A stretch of 64,000 nucleotides of DNA from Mesorhizobium sp. M2A.F.Ca.ET.046.03.2.1 (GCF_003952425.1 NZ_CP034449.1:5692001-5756000); one strand, 5' to 3'; shown: positions 30,942 to 42,167, numbered from the stretch's first letter. The notes: generated from the sequence alone by a model not told the origin. Numbers and translations: made by a program.

Positions 30942-31094
30942 ACAAAAAAAATGCAAGGCACGAGGCCTTGCAATTTAAACGCGTCCGATCCGTTTCCGGT
31001 GTCCGGCGGCAGCGAGTTACCGCGCCTAGATCGCATCCTCCCAAGACTTTGACCGCGTAGGAGAGCAGATTTTTCTCCGCCCTCTCGGTTATCG
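30942..31094 (-). ncRNA. Candidate trans-encoded small RNA upstream of proS
   Basis: On the minus strand a promoter-like pair GTGACA and TCTAGT (ending at 31101) with 16-base spacing precedes about 150 bases that end in a textbook intrinsic terminator: TGCAAGGC, five-base loop, GCCTTGCA, then eight Ts (30943-30968). No protein-coding gene fits the segment; the ORF across it has atypical composition. Size, location in a 575-base gap and terminator are those of the alphaproteobacterial sRNA families (alpha-r type), but I cannot assign a family from memory. The opposite strand carries the proS leader. Confidence 0.55.
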
Positions 31095-31381
31095 GCGCAC
31101 ACTAGACCAAGGCAGGTGAAAATGTCACGAAGAATTTTGCCCGGAAACGGGCAATATCGTGCTGCACTGCACAATAGTGCGGCAAGGCTTGCTTGTGAAT
31201 CGATCAAAAAGCCATTTGCGGCACTTTGCGGTCAAAATCGCCTTTTTGGTAAGGTGCAGAAGGCCCCATACTTTGGGGCACTCGGGTTTCCATTCGGCCA
31301 TGAAATGGCTATGAAGCCCGGGCAAGCAGCCTCGGTTGCGCCGATTCCCCCGCGCGGCCATTTTCATTCACGGACCAGTCC

Positions 31382-32710
31382 ATGCGTTTGTCGCGCTACT
31401 TCCTGCCCATTCTCAAAGAAAATCCCCGCGAGGCCGAGATCGTCTCGCACCGGCTGATGCTGCGCGCGGGCATGATCCGCCAGCAGGGGCAGGGCAGTTT
31501 TTCGTGGCTGCCATTGGGCAAGCGCGTGCTGGACAAAGTTTGCCAGATCATCCGCGAGGAGCAGAACCGCGCTGGCGCGCTGGAAATCCTGATGCCGACC
31601 ATCCAGTCGGCGGATCTTTGGCGCGAAAGCGGCCGTTACAACGACTACGGCAAGGAGATGCTGCGCATCAAGGATCGGCAGGATCGCGACATGCTCTACG
31701 GTCCGACCAACGAAGAGATGGTCACCGAGATTTTCCGCGCTTACGTCAAGTCCTACAAGGACCTGCCGCTCAATCTCTACCACATCCAGTGGAAGTTCCG
31801 CGACGAGGTGCGCCCGCGCTTCGGCGTCATGCGCAGCAGAGAGTTCCTGATGAAGGACGCCTATTCCTTCGACCTCGATTTCGAGGGCGCCAGGGCCGCC
31901 TACAACCGCATGTTCGTCTCCTATCTCAGGACGTTCACGCGCATGGGCCTGCAGGCCATCCCGATGCGCGCCGATACCGGCCCGATCGGCGGCGACCTCA
32001 GCCACGAGTTCATCATCCTGGCCGAGACCGGCGAGAGCCAGGTGTTCTGCGACCGCGCTTATCTGTCGCTCGACGTGCCGGGCGCGAACACCAACTTCTC
32101 CGACGATGCCGAGATCGGCGGCATCGTGACGAAATGGACGACGCCTTACGCGGCCACCGACGAAATGCATGACGAAGCTGCCTGGGAGAAGGTCGCCGAA
32201 GGCGACCGGCTTTCGGCGCGCGGCATCGAGGTCGGCCATATCTTCCATTTCGGCGAGAAATACTCCAAGCCGATGAACGCCAAGGTGACCGGCCCCGACG
32301 GCAAGGACCATTATGCGTCCGGCGGTTCCTACGGCATCGGCCCGTCGCGCCTGGTCGCGGCGATCATCGAGGCGAGCCATGACGAGAACGGCATCATCTG
32401 GCCGGAAGCGGTGGCGCCTTTCGACATCGGCCTGATCAACATGAAGGTCGGCGACGCCGAATGCGACCGCGTCTGCGACGAGCTCTATGCGGCGCTGACC
32501 TCGGCCGGCAAGGACGTGCTCTATGACGACACCGACCAGCGGCCGGGCGGCAAGTTCGCCACCGCCGACCTGATCGGCCTGCCGTGGCAGGTGATCGTCG
32601 GCCCACGCGGCGTGGCGGCGGGCGAGGTCGAGATCAAGAACCGCAAGTCGGGCGAGCGCGAGACGCTGCCGATCGCCGAGGCCAAGAAGCGCCTGGGTAT
32701 CGCCGCATGA
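31382..32710 (+). CDS. proS: Prolyl-tRNA synthetase
   Basis: Class II aminoacyl-tRNA synthetase. Motif 1 region [19 protein letters not shown] near residue 23, motif 2 [20 protein letters not shown] near 138 and motif 3 [17 protein letters not shown] near 310 are present. At 442 residues it lacks the large editing insertion, like other alphaproteobacterial ProS. First gene of an operon with lolC and lolD. Confidence 0.96.
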   Translation: MRLSRYFLPILKENPREAEIVSHRLMLRAGMIRQQGQGSFSWLPLGKRVLDKVCQIIREEQNRAGALEILMPTIQSADLWRESGRYNDYGKEMLRIKDRQDRDMLYGPTNEEMVTEIFRAYVKSYKDLPLNLYHIQWKFRDEVRPRFGVMRSREFLMKDAYSFDLDFEGARAAYNRMFVSYLRTFTRMGLQAIPMRADTGPIGGDLSHEFIILAETGESQVFCDRAYLSLDVPGANTNFSDDAEIGGIVTKWTTPYAATDEMHDEAAWEKVAEGDRLSARGIEVGHIFHFGEKYSKPMNAKVTGPDGKDHYASGGSYGIGPSRLVAAIIEASHDENGIIWPEAVAPFDIGLINMKVGDAECDRVCDELYAALTSAGKDVLYDDTDQRPGGKFATADLIGLPWQVIVGPRGVAAGEVEIKNRKSGERETLPIAEAKKRLGIAA

Positions 32711-33993
32711 GCGAGGCGGCGACAGCGGCCAAATCAGGAGCGGGCGCCTTTTCCGGCTTCGAGCGCATGGTGGCGTGGCGCTATCTGCGCTCGCGGCGCA
32801 AGGAGACGGTAATCTCGGTCATCGCCTCCATCTCCTTCCTCGGCATCATGCTCGGCGTCGCGACGCTGATCGTCGTCATGGCGGTGATGAACGGTTTCCG
32901 CGCCGAGCTGCTCACGCGAATCCTCGGCGTCAACGGCCATCTCATCGTGCAGCCGCTCGATTCGCCGCTGGAGGACTACGCCCAGGTGGCGAGCCGCATC
33001 AACGGCGTCTCGGGCGTCAAATACGCGATCCCGCTGATCGACGGCCAGGTGCTGGCGCAAGGCAATGTCGGCGGCGGCACGGGCGCCCTGGTGCGCGGCA
33101 TCCGCGGCGAGGACCTCGGCAAGATCTCGATCGTTTCCAGCAACATCAAGCAGGGCACGCTCGACGGTTTCGACACCGGCGAGGGCGTGGCGATCGGCAA
33201 GCGCATGGCGGAAAGCCTCGGGCTGGTGCTCGGCGATACTATCACGCTGATCTCGCCGGACGGAGACGTGACGCCGCTCGGCACGACGCCGCGCATGAAG
33301 GGCTACAAGGTGGCCGCGATCTTCGAGGTCGGCATGTCGGAATATGACAGCTCGATCGTCTACATGCCGTTTTCGGAAGCGCAGCTCTATTTCAACATGG
33401 ACGGGCGCGCGCAGACCATCGAGATCTATGTCGACAATCCCGACAATGTCGATGCGCTGAAGCCGCTGGTCGAGCAGGCGGCGCAGCGGCCGGTCGATCT
33501 CGTCGACTGGCGCCAGCGCAACGAGACCTTCTTCTCGGCGCTGCAGGTCGAGCGCAACGTCATGTTCATGATTCTCACGCTGATCGTGCTGGTGGCGGCG
33601 CTCAATATCATTTCGGGCCTCATCATGCTGGTGAAGGACAAGGGCCACGACATCGCCATCCTGCGCACCATGGGCGCCTCGCGCGGCGCGATCCTGCGCA
33701 TCTTCCTGATGACCGGGGCGGCGATCGGCGTCACCGGCACGCTCGCCGGCGTGCTGCTCGGCGTCGTCATCTGCATCAACATCGAATCGATCCGCCAGTT
33801 CTTCTCGTGGATGACCGGCAGGATACTGTTCAACCCCGAGCTCTATTTCCTCAGCCAGCTGCCGGCGAAGATGGACCCGCGCGAGACGACCTATGTCGTC
33901 ATTATGGCGCTGGGCCTGTCCTTCATTGCGACGGTGTTTCCGGCTTGGCGGGCCGCCCGGCTCGATCCGGTCGAAGCCTTGAGGTACGAGTGA
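32707..33993 (+). CDS. lolC: Lipoprotein-releasing ABC transporter permease LolC/E
   Basis: FtsX-family permease that, with LolD, extracts lipoproteins from the inner membrane. One N-terminal helix ([19 protein letters not shown], residues about 33-51), a periplasmic domain, then three C-terminal helices, with [20 protein letters not shown] and the LolE/C motif [13 protein letters not shown]. 428 residues; a single LolC/E type gene is usual in this group. Start ATG overlaps the proS stop (ATGA). Confidence 0.93.
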   Translation: MSEAATAAKSGAGAFSGFERMVAWRYLRSRRKETVISVIASISFLGIMLGVATLIVVMAVMNGFRAELLTRILGVNGHLIVQPLDSPLEDYAQVASRINGVSGVKYAIPLIDGQVLAQGNVGGGTGALVRGIRGEDLGKISIVSSNIKQGTLDGFDTGEGVAIGKRMAESLGLVLGDTITLISPDGDVTPLGTTPRMKGYKVAAIFEVGMSEYDSSIVYMPFSEAQLYFNMDGRAQTIEIYVDNPDNVDALKPLVEQAAQRPVDLVDWRQRNETFFSALQVERNVMFMILTLIVLVAALNIISGLIMLVKDKGHDIAILRTMGASRGAILRIFLMTGAAIGVTGTLAGVLLGVVICINIESIRQFFSWMTGRILFNPELYFLSQLPAKMDPRETTYVVIMALGLSFIATVFPAWRAARLDPVEALRYE

Positions 33994-34673
33994 TGGCCGA
34001 AGCCATTATCGAGCTGAAGGGCGTCGAGCGGCACTACGTCCAGGGGCCGCGCAAGCTCACCATTCTGAACGGCGCCGACTTTTCGCTGAGGCGCGGCGAG
34101 ATGGTGGCGCTGGTGGCGCCATCGGGTTCCGGCAAGTCGACTTTGCTGCATACGGCGGGACTGCTGGAGCGGCCCGATGCTGGCGACGTGATCCTCGCCG
34201 GCCGCGCCTGTGGCCGCCTCTCCGACGAAGAGCGAACCGCGATCCGCCGCAACGATATCGGCTTCGTCTACCAGTTCCATCATCTGCTGCCGGAATTCTC
34301 GGCGCTCGAGAACATCATGATGCCGCAGCTGATCAAGGGGCTTCCTCCCAAGGAGGCGTCGGAGCGGGCGGCACAGCTTCTGGATTACATGCAGATCGGC
34401 AAGCGCGCGCAGCACCGGCCGGCCGAGCTTTCCGGCGGCGAGCAGCAGCGTGTCGCCATTGCCCGCGCGGTCGCCAACGCACCGCTGGTGCTCCTGGCCG
34501 ACGAGCCGACCGGCAATCTCGATCCGACGACCGCCTCCTATGTCTTCGATGCGCTCGAAGCGCTGGTCCGGCAATCGGGGCTGGCGGCGCTGATCGTCAC
34601 CCACAACCACGAGCTGGCTTCGCGCATGGACCGGCGGGTGACGCTGGCCGAAGGCAAGGTGGTGCCCCTGTAG
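33993..34673 (+). CDS. lolD: Lipoprotein-releasing ABC transporter ATPase LolD
   Basis: ABC ATPase with Walker [19 protein letters not shown] near residue 43, Q-loop [16 protein letters not shown], signature [19 protein letters not shown], Walker [13 protein letters not shown] and H-loop VTHNHELA. 226 residues. Overlaps the lolC stop (TGATG). A palindromic repeat follows immediately. Confidence 0.96.
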   Translation: MAEAIIELKGVERHYVQGPRKLTILNGADFSLRRGEMVALVAPSGSGKSTLLHTAGLLERPDAGDVILAGRACGRLSDEERTAIRRNDIGFVYQFHHLLPEFSALENIMMPQLIKGLPPKEASERAAQLLDYMQIGKRAQHRPAELSGGEQQRVAIARAVANAPLVLLADEPTGNLDPTTASYVFDALEALVRQSGLAALIVTHNHELASRMDRRVTLAEGKVVPL

Positions 34674-34675
34674 GC

Positions 34676-34812
34676 CAAGCCGGTATTCGGATGAGGCTGG
34701 CCTGCGGACGGCAGTTTCCTGCGCTTCCGGTGCTCACGTACTTTAAGTACGCTCCGCTCCAGTTCTCGGAACCTGCCATCCTCGACTCAGCCTGATCCGA
34801 ATTCCGGTTTGG
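34676..34812. repeat. Palindromic element PAL-C copy 1 after lolD
   Basis: The outer arms CCGGTATTCGGATGAGGCTG and CAGCCTGATCCGAATTCCGG are near-complementary. The core carries CTTCCGGTGCTCACGTACTT and AAGTACGCTCCGCTCC shared with the copies at 36471-36637 and 44668-44806. All three copies begin within nine bases of a stop codon, suggesting a role at transcript 3' ends. Confidence 0.85.
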
Positions 34813-34909
34813 CCTGGCTCCGCGCAACGAACCTCATCGCTCGTCAACCTTTCCTTAACTCTGCCCAAACGGACCGGCTGAATTCGCTCCGCCGGGCTAT
34901 CGACGGTCG

Positions 34910-34944
34910 TTGACATTCGAACAAAATTAGAACAAATTACGAAC
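34910..34944 (+). promoter_or_regulatory. Promoter with two overlapping LexA (SOS) boxes
   Basis: GAAC occurs three times at exact 11-base steps (34919, 34930, 34941), giving two overlapping GAAC-N7-GAAC boxes, the complement of the alphaproteobacterial LexA consensus GTTC-N7-GTTC. A TTGACA at 34910-34915 gives a -35 element whose spacer and -10 region are covered by the boxes, the expected position for repression. The next ATG, at 34966, is that of the 28-residue peptide. Confidence 0.8.
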
Positions 34945-34965
34945 ATACTAACAACGGAGAGAGTT

Positions 34966-35052
34966 ATGTCTGATCTGGTTCAGGATGTCGTCTCGCTGGT
35001 TTGCATGAGCACCTTTCTCGTTTCCATGGCGATCTGGATCGGCGCCATGTGA
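34966..35052 (+). CDS. SOS-controlled 28-residue membrane peptide
   Basis: A short ORF starting MSDLVQDVVSLV, with a hydrophobic segment over residues 8-28 that ends WIGAM. It is preceded by a good ribosome site (CGGAGAGAG) five bases upstream and by tandem LexA boxes. Two acidic residues (Asp3, Asp7) at the N-terminus and a single transmembrane helix resemble, in design only, SOS-induced micropeptides such as Caulobacter SidA (29 residues, cell-division inhibitor) and E. coli TisB (29 residues, depolarising toxin). Function here is an inference. Too short for usual gene callers. Confidence 0.7.
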   Translation: MSDLVQDVVSLVCMSTFLVSMAIWIGAM

Positions 35053-35219
35053 TCAGGCGGCCTCGCCGCCGCTGTTTCGGGCGGGCGAGGGCCCGCCCTT
35101 GCGGGATGGGCAAGAACCCGCCTGGGATGGGCAAGAGCCCGGCCATTGTTGTTAAGTCTTTCTTGGCCGCGCCGACGTAGGCTGCCCATCCAGACAGGAG
35201 CCCAAGACAGGGGAGCCAA

Positions 35220-36470
35220 GTGTCGGTCTTCGTCACGGTCACCCTCGTGGCCGGCAATCTCGGACTGATCTTCCTTTTGATGACCGTGCCGCTCGGGTCG
35301 CGCACGGTGACGGTCAGCCGCGTGATCAAGGCCGATCGCGAGCGCCTCTGGCAGGCGTTGTGGCCGTTCGGAAGCGACGCCGGGTGGTCCGGGGAAATCC
35401 TTTCGGCCGAGCCGCTGGACGGCGAGGGAACGGCGCTGATCAGATTGTCCTGGGATGGCCGGGACGGGCGGCCGATCGAACGCAAGTCGCGGTTCGAGGA
35501 TGTCGGCGAGGGCAGCCGCTTCTCGATGACGGTCATCGAGGACACGGCGCTCGACCCGTCCTTCTGGGCGAATTATCGCGAGACCGTCGCGCTTTTGCCC
35601 GAGGGCGATGCGACGCGGGTGACGCTTACCCAGACCGACCGCTATCGCGGCGTTGCCTTCCTGGTCTTTCGCTTCTTCGCCATGCGCCGTGAGATACGCA
35701 AGCTGGATGTCTGGGCGGCAACCGGCACTTATCGCAAGGGCGGCTGGTTCGAGCATCCGCTGAGCCAGATCGGTTTCGCCGTGCTCTCGGCCCTGATCCT
35801 GTGGCCGTTCTTCGGCCTCAATATCGGCGGGCTGGCGCTGGCCGCGATCCTGACCTCGGTGGTCGCCCTGCACGAGCTCGGTCATATGGCCGCCTTCCGC
35901 CTGACGGGACATCGCCGGGCGCGCATGATCTTCATCCCGCTGCTTGGCGGCATTGCCATCGGCGGCAGGCCCTATGACAGCCGCTTCGAGGTTGCTTTCG
36001 TGGCGCTGATGGGCGCCGGCTTCTCCGCTTTCCTGGTGCCGGTGCTGATCGCCGCCAGCGGCCTCGCCGGCAGCGAAGGACATCGCCTGGCCGCGACGCT
36101 TTTGGCCACGCTTGCCGGCTGCGCATCGCTGTTCAACATCGCCAATCTGGTGCCGGTGTGGAAATTCGACGGCGGCCAGGTGCTGCGCCAGATCTGCCCC
36201 GGCCCGGCGGTACTCGCGCTGGCGTCCTTCCTGCTCTTGTCCGCGCTTCTCGCGCTTGGCTGGCGGGCCGGTTTCTCGCCGAGCTTCCTGCTGATCGCCG
36301 GCGCGGTGTTCTCGATCCTCAGCCTCATCACCGTGGGCAGCGGCGTCAAGCCGCGCCACGAGCTGAAGCCGATCAAGACCTTCGACCGATTGGTCATGGC
36401 CGGCGCTTTGCTCGCGGTCTTCGCCATCCATGGCTATGGGATGCTGTGGGCTTCCGCGCAGCTCATGTAG
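35220..36470 (+). CDS. SRPBCC domain fused to site-2-protease (M50) membrane metallopeptidase
   Basis: 416 residues. After one N-terminal helix, residues about 28-160 look like a START/SRPBCC ligand-binding domain (VSRVIKADRERLWQALWPFG opening, typical of polyketide-cyclase-like proteins). Then come about six transmembrane helices with HELGH at 218-222 and NLVPVWKFDGG at about 309-319, the zinc and NxxPxxxxDGG motifs of site-2 proteases. An intramembrane protease with a possible lipid- or small-molecule-binding front domain is inferred; the substrate is unknown. GTG start preceded by GGGGAG. Stands alone between the SOS peptide and lipB. Confidence 0.78.
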   Translation: MSVFVTVTLVAGNLGLIFLLMTVPLGSRTVTVSRVIKADRERLWQALWPFGSDAGWSGEILSAEPLDGEGTALIRLSWDGRDGRPIERKSRFEDVGEGSRFSMTVIEDTALDPSFWANYRETVALLPEGDATRVTLTQTDRYRGVAFLVFRFFAMRREIRKLDVWAATGTYRKGGWFEHPLSQIGFAVLSALILWPFFGLNIGGLALAAILTSVVALHELGHMAAFRLTGHRRARMIFIPLLGGIAIGGRPYDSRFEVAFVALMGAGFSAFLVPVLIAASGLAGSEGHRLAATLLATLAGCASLFNIANLVPVWKFDGGQVLRQICPGPAVLALASFLLLSALLALGWRAGFSPSFLLIAGAVFSILSLITVGSGVKPRHELKPIKTFDRLVMAGALLAVFAIHGYGMLWASAQLM

Positions 36471-36637
36471 GGTGTGTCGATATTCAGGTGAGGCCGGCCT
36501 GCAAATGTCGGCTTCCTGCGCTTCCGGTGCTCACGTACTATAAGTACGCTCCGCTCCGGTTCTCGGAACCGCCTTGTTTGGTCGCTTCGCGCCCGTCTTC
36601 GACTCCGACTCGGCCTGACCTGAATCTCAACACACCC
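36471..36637. repeat. Palindromic element PAL-C copy 2 between convergent genes
   Basis: The outer arms GGTGTGTCGATATTCAGGTG and CCTGAATCTCAACACACC pair. The core is CGCTTCCGGTGCTCACGTAC and AAGTACGCTCCGCTCCGG. It fills the gap between the M50 gene and lipB, which converge, so a bidirectional terminator role is plausible. Confidence 0.88.
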
Positions 36638-36651
36638 GTAGGCGGAGCGGC

Positions 36652-37395
36652 TTAGCCGGCCTTCCGAGCTGGCTCCGCAGTCGGAACGGCGGCAGGTCCG
36701 AACACATCCTCGAAAGCGGCTTTCAGCGCCAGGTCGAGGTCGGCCATCGTGACCGGCAGGCCGAGGTCGACGAGGCTGGTCACGCCATGGTCCGAGACGC
36801 CGCAGGGCACGATGCCGCTGAAATGGCCGAGATCGGGCTCGACATTGATGGCGATGCCGTGGAAGCTCACCCATCGCCTCAGCCGGATGCCTATTGCCGC
36901 GATCTTGTCCTCGGCCGGCGAGCCGTCGAGCAGGGCAGGGCGATCCGGCCGCACCACCCAGACGCCGACGCGGTCCTCGCGCCGCTCGCCGCGCACATTG
37001 AAGGCGGCAAGTGTTTCGATCATCCATTGCTCCAGCGCTGCGACGAAGGCGCGCACATCCTCGCGCCGGCGCTTGAGGTCGAGCATGACGTAGGCCACGC
37101 GCTGGCCGGGACCGTGATAGGTGTATTCGCCGCCGCGACCCGCGGCAAAGACCGGAAAGCGGTCGGGATCGATCAGGTCTTCGCCACGCGCGCTGGTTCC
37201 GGCGGTGTAGAGCGGCGGATGCTCGACCAACCAGACCATCTCGCCGGCAGCACCGCTGCGGATCGCCACGGCGCGCGCCTCCATGAAGGCCAGCGCGTCC
37301 GGATAGGAGGTGAGGCCGGGTTCGATCACCCATTCCACCGGCGCCGAGCCGGGCAGGGGCAGGAACGACGTGGCGATCTGGCTGCGTTCTGTCAT
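36652..37395 (-). CDS. lipB: Octanoyl-[ACP]:protein N-octanoyltransferase LipB
   Basis: Transfers octanoate from acyl carrier protein to lipoyl domains. Contains [20 protein letters not shown] near residue 83, the catalytic lysine segment [19 protein letters not shown] near 154, and the catalytic cysteine in [15 protein letters not shown] near 191. 247 residues, normal. Confidence 0.95.
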   Translation of the reverse strand: MTERSQIATSFLPLPGSAPVEWVIEPGLTSYPDALAFMEARAVAIRSGAAGEMVWLVEHPPLYTAGTSARGEDLIDPDRFPVFAAGRGGEYTYHGPGQRVAYVMLDLKRRREDVRAFVAALEQWMIETLAAFNVRGERREDRVGVWVVRPDRPALLDGSPAEDKIAAIGIRLRRWVSFHGIAINVEPDLGHFSGIVPCGVSDHGVTSLVDLGLPVTMADLDLALKAAFEDVFGPAAVPTAEPARKAG

Positions 37396-37577
37396 GGAAC
37401 TTTCTCGATGTTCCTCTCATATGGCGGCAATCGGCCAAAACGTCCAGTTTCACCGGTGTGAAGCTGGGCCGTAGAGGGTTGTGCAAATGAGCGACGAATA
37501 TTCCGCTCAGCGCACTTGTTTCGCCGGAAACGATTTGCTACAGGCCCCGGGCCGGAAGGTTCCGGCTCCTACCACGT

Positions 37578-37662
37578 GCGGTCGTGGCGGAATTGGTAGA
37601 CGCGCAGCGTTGAGGTCGCTGTGGGGCAACCCGTGGAAGTTCGAGTCTTCTCGACCGCACCA
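37578..37662 (+). tRNA. tRNA-Leu (anticodon GAG)
   Basis: 85 bases including an encoded CCA. The acceptor arm GCGGTCG pairs with CGACCGC, the D-arm is GGCGGAATTGGTAGACGCG, the anticodon loop TTGAGGT gives GAG, there is a long variable arm as expected for leucine tRNA, and a T-loop TTCGAGTC. Reads CUC/CUU codons. Confidence 0.97.
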
Positions 37663-37812
37663 AACCTTCTCCAAAGGCCTTGGAATTAGCGCTACCCGGC
37701 GACTGTTGTCGTTGCTGCCTGCGGTGCTCGTTGCCAAACGAAAAGCGGCGGCGGGTCATGAAGACCGCGCCACCGCCTGGTATTCCTAGCCGGTTCAAAA
37801 GCTCGGGCTGGA

Positions 37813-38712
<900 letters not shown>

Positions 38713-38726
38713 TTTCTCGACCTCCC

Positions 38727-39914
38727 TCAGGCTGCTTTCTTGTTCTTGGTGGCTTCGCGCCAGGCGGCGACTGCCTTTTCGGCGGCCTCGGCCAGCGTGT
38801 CGGCGACGATCACCGCCTCGCCGGAGTCGGCCAGGATCTTGCGCCCTTCCTCGACCTTGGTGCCGGAAAGGCGCACCACCAACGGCACGTCGACGCCGAC
38901 CTCGCGGATCGCCTTGATGACGCCTTCGGCCACCCAGTCGCAGCGGTTGATGCCGGCAAAGATGTTGACCAGGATGGTCTCGACTTGTTTGTCGCCGAGC
39001 ACGGCGCGGAAGGATTTTGCCACGCGCTCCGGCGAGGCGCCGCCGCCGATGTCGAGGAAGTTGGCCGGCTCGCCGCCGGCGATCTTGATCATGTCCATCG
39101 TCGCCATGGCGAGGCCAGCGCCGTTGATGATGCAGCCGATATTGCCGTCCAGACCGACATAGGAGAGGCCGCGGTCGCTGGCGAAGGTCTCGCGCGGGTC
39201 TTCCTGGCTTTTGTCGCGCAGCTCGGAGATTTCCGGGCGGCGGAACAGCGCGTTCTCGTCGAACGACATCTTCGCGTCGAGCGCGACCAGGCTGCCGTCG
39301 CGCGTCACCACCAGCGGATTGATCTCCAGCATCGAGGCGTCGTAGTCGCGGAACACCTGGTAGCAGCCGAGGATGGTTTCCGTCGCCTTGCCGATCAGGC
39401 CGCTTTCGAGCCCGAGGCCGAAGGCGATCTCGCGCGCCTGAAAACCCTGCATGCCGACACCGGGATCGACGGTGGCGCGGATGATGGAATCCGGCTGCTT
39501 TTCGGAGATGTCCTCGATCTCCATGCCACCGGCTGCCGACGCCACGATCATGACGCGCTCTTCCTTCCGGTCGAGCACAAAGCCGAGATAGAGCTCCTGC
39601 GCGATGTCGACGGCTTCCTCCAGATAGAGGCGCGAGATCAGCTTGCCGCGCGGGCCGGTCTGCTGCGTCACCAGCTTGCGTCCGAGCATGGCTTCCGCGG
39701 CGTTGGAGATCTCCTCGTCATTCGAGCAGAGTTTTATCCCGCCGACTTTGCCGCGCGCGCCGGAATGAACCTGCGCCTTTAGCACCCATTTCGAGCCGCC
39801 GATCTCGCGCGCGCGGTAGGTCGCCTGCTCGGGGCTGTAGGCGAGGCCGCCGCGCGGCACATGCACGCCGTGGCGGGCAAGCAGTTCCTTGGCCTGGTAT
39901 TCGTGGATGTCCAT
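38727..39914 (-). CDS. mtkA: Malate--CoA ligase subunit beta (MtkA; SucC-like)
   Basis: Beta subunit with an ATP-grasp fold. [17 protein letters not shown] is the family N-terminus; [14 protein letters not shown] near residue 50, [20 protein letters not shown] near 198 and [17 protein letters not shown] near 261 follow. 395 residues. The start at 39914 is preceded by GGGAGGAC; an upstream extension would overlap the lyase gene. Makes malyl-CoA from malate, CoA and ATP together with MtkB. Confidence 0.88.
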   Translation of the reverse strand: MDIHEYQAKELLARHGVHVPRGGLAYSPEQATYRAREIGGSKWVLKAQVHSGARGKVGGIKLCSNDEEISNAAEAMLGRKLVTQQTGPRGKLISRLYLEEAVDIAQELYLGFVLDRKEERVMIVASAAGGMEIEDISEKQPDSIIRATVDPGVGMQGFQAREIAFGLGLESGLIGKATETILGCYQVFRDYDASMLEINPLVVTRDGSLVALDAKMSFDENALFRRPEISELRDKSQEDPRETFASDRGLSYVGLDGNIGCIINGAGLAMATMDMIKIAGGEPANFLDIGGGASPERVAKSFRAVLGDKQVETILVNIFAGINRCDWVAEGVIKAIREVGVDVPLVVRLSGTKVEEGRKILADSGEAVIVADTLAEAAEKAVAAWREATKNKKAA

Positions 39915-39934
39915 CTTGTCCTCCCAGTTTTTTT

Positions 39935-40894
39935 TTACTGCGCGGCGTGAACCTGGCCGGCGCGCTCGATCGCTTCGTTGACCACCAGCACATTGCGCGC
40001 CATGCGTTCCGACGCGGCGTCGATCATCTTGCCGTCGAGCGCGGCTGCGCCCTTGCCCAGCGCCTCCGCCTCCTTCAGCACCTCGAGGATGCGGCGGGCG
40101 CGGGTGACCTCTTTCTCCGGCGGCGAAAACACGTCGTTGGCCAAAGCGATCTGCGAAGGGTGGATTGCCCATTTGCCTTCAATGCCGAGCGCGGCGGCGC
40201 GCCTTGCGGCCGCCTTGTAGCCTCCGGGATCGGAGAAATCGCCGAACGGCCCGTCGATGGCGCGCAGGCCATAGGCGCGGCAAGCGACCGTCATGCGCGA
40301 CAGCGCGAAATGCCACTGATCGCCGGGATAGTCGGGGTTGAGGCCGCCGATGTTGACGGTCCGCGCCTTGTTGCTCGCGGCATAGTCTGCGACGCCGAAA
40401 TGCATCGCCTCCAGCCGCCCCGGCGTGGCGGCGATCGCCTCGACATTGGCCATGCCGAGCGCCGTCTCGATCAGCGCTTCCAGGCCGACGCGGGTCTTGA
40501 AGCCCTTGGCCATCTCGATCTGGTTGACCATGGCCTCGACCATATAGAGGTCGGCGGGCACGCCGACCTTCGGCACCAGAATGGTGTCCAGCTTGTCGCC
40601 GGCCTGTTCCATGACGTCGACGACGTCGCGGTACATGTAATGGGTGTCGAGGCCGTTGATGCGCACCGAGACGGTCTTGCCCTTGGCGCGCCAGTCGATG
40701 TCGTTCAGCGCCTGGATGATGTTCTTGCGGGCGCGCTCCTTGTCGGGCGGCGCCACCGCATCCTCGATGTCGAGAAAGACGAAGTCGGCGGCGCTGTTCG
40801 CCGCCTTGTCGATCATCTCCGGGCTGGAGCCCGGAACGGCCAGCTCGCTGCGCTGGAGCCTGAGTTTCTTCAGGTGGTTGATGGTGTGGCTCAT
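39935..40894 (-). CDS. mcl: L-malyl-CoA lyase (CitE-like)
   Basis: Cleaves malyl-CoA to glyoxylate and acetyl-CoA in the serine cycle. Contains [18 protein letters not shown] near residue 16, [20 protein letters not shown] near 40, [20 protein letters not shown] near 77 and [18 protein letters not shown] near 242, all close to Methylobacterium MclA as I recall it. 319 residues. It lies between sgaA and mtkA with short gaps; a run of nine A follows before mtkA. Confidence 0.9.
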   Translation of the reverse strand: MSHTINHLKKLRLQRSELAVPGSSPEMIDKAANSAADFVFLDIEDAVAPPDKERARKNIIQALNDIDWRAKGKTVSVRINGLDTHYMYRDVVDVMEQAGDKLDTILVPKVGVPADLYMVEAMVNQIEMAKGFKTRVGLEALIETALGMANVEAIAATPGRLEAMHFGVADYAASNKARTVNIGGLNPDYPGDQWHFALSRMTVACRAYGLRAIDGPFGDFSDPGGYKAAARRAAALGIEGKWAIHPSQIALANDVFSPPEKEVTRARRILEVLKEAEALGKGAAALDGKMIDAASERMARNVLVVNEAIERAGQVHAAQ

Positions 40895-40904
40895 GGCGCG
40901 CCCC

Positions 40905-42095
40905 TTATGCCGCCTTGGCGACTGGCATTTCGGCCGTGCGGCGGAAGTGCTCGATCGCCGCGGCGACGCCCGAGCCCGGCGCCAGGCGCACGCCGCAATC
41001 GAGCAGCGTCATTTCGGCCGCCGACAGCGAGGCCAGCACCATCACCTCGTTCAGCCAGCCGAGATGGCCGATGCGGAAGACCTTGCCGGCAACCTTGTTG
41101 AGGCCGCCGCCAAGCGATGTCTGGTAGGCGCTGTAGGCGCGTTTGACGACGTTGGCGCTGTCGATGCCCTCCGGCACCAGGATGGCGCTGACCGTGTCGG
41201 AGTGCCATTGCGGCGCCTTGGCGCAGAGCTTCAGGCCCCAGGCGTCGACCGCCTTGCGCACGCCTTCGGCCAGCCGATGGTGGCGGGCGAAGATGTTCTC
41301 CAGCCCCTCCTCGGCGATGAGGTCGAGCGAAGCGCGCAGGCCGCGCAGCAGCTGCGTCGCCGGCGTGTAGGGGAAATAGCCCGCGTCGTTGGTGCGGATC
41401 ATGTCCTCGAAGGAGAAGTAGCAGTGCCGGTGCGTGGCGATCCGCGAAGCCGCAAGTGCCTTCTGGCTGACCGACAGGAAGCCGAGGCCGGCCGGCAGCA
41501 TGAAGCCCTTCTGCGAACCGCTGACGGCGCAGTCGACGCCCCATTCCTCCTGACGGAAATCGATCGAGCCGATCGAGGAGACGCCGTCGACGAAAAGCAG
41601 CGCTGGGTGGTTCGCCGCATCGAGCGAGGCGCGGCAGCCGGCAACGTCGCTGGTGACGCCGGTCGCTGTCTCGTTCTGCGTGCAGAACACTGCCTTGATG
41701 CGATGCGCCTTGTCGGCCTTCAGCCGCTCCGCATAGAGGTCGAGCGGAACACCGGTGCCCCACTCGCAATCGATGACATCGACCTCGAAGCCGAGGCGCT
41801 CGGCCATGTCGACCCACAGATGCGAGAACTGGCCGAAGCGCGACATCAGCACCTTGTCACCGGGGCTGAGCACGTTGGTCATCGCCGCTTCCCAGGCGCC
41901 AGTGCCGGAGGACGGATAGATGAAGACGCGGCCGGTCTCGTTCTTGAAGACTCGTCTGATGTCCTCGAACAGCGGCAGCGTCAGGCTGGGGAAGGAGGCG
42001 GCGCGCATATCCTCCATCGGCAGGTTCATGGCCTGCCGGACCTGCTCCGGAATGTTGGTGGGCCCCGGGATGAAAAGATGCGTGAACCCAGCCAT
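40905..42095 (-). CDS. sgaA: Serine--glyoxylate aminotransferase
   Basis: PLP enzyme (class V aminotransferase fold) converting serine plus glyoxylate to hydroxypyruvate plus glycine. HLFIPGPTNIPEQVRQAMNL opens the protein; FVDGVSSIGSIDFRQEEWGV (near residue 188) and the PLP lysine in SGSQKGFMLPAGLGF near 212 are clear. 396 residues. First enzyme gene of the serine-cycle operon. Confidence 0.93.
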   Translation of the reverse strand: MAGFTHLFIPGPTNIPEQVRQAMNLPMEDMRAASFPSLTLPLFEDIRRVFKNETGRVFIYPSSGTGAWEAAMTNVLSPGDKVLMSRFGQFSHLWVDMAERLGFEVDVIDCEWGTGVPLDLYAERLKADKAHRIKAVFCTQNETATGVTSDVAGCRASLDAANHPALLFVDGVSSIGSIDFRQEEWGVDCAVSGSQKGFMLPAGLGFLSVSQKALAASRIATHRHCYFSFEDMIRTNDAGYFPYTPATQLLRGLRASLDLIAEEGLENIFARHHRLAEGVRKAVDAWGLKLCAKAPQWHSDTVSAILVPEGIDSANVVKRAYSAYQTSLGGGLNKVAGKVFRIGHLGWLNEVMVLASLSAAEMTLLDCGVRLAPGSGVAAAIEHFRRTAEMPVAKAA

Positions 42096-42167
42096 GCGAA
42101 ATTCCTCCGATCGTTTTTGATTGTGGAGGAAGTTTCGTCCTGGCGAGGCTCGCCAACAACACCTTGC

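Noticed and set aside
30926..31207. Possible 93-residue protein on the minus strand upstream of proS
   Set aside because: No ribosome site, atypical composition, and it overlaps the promoter and terminator of a better-supported sRNA candidate.
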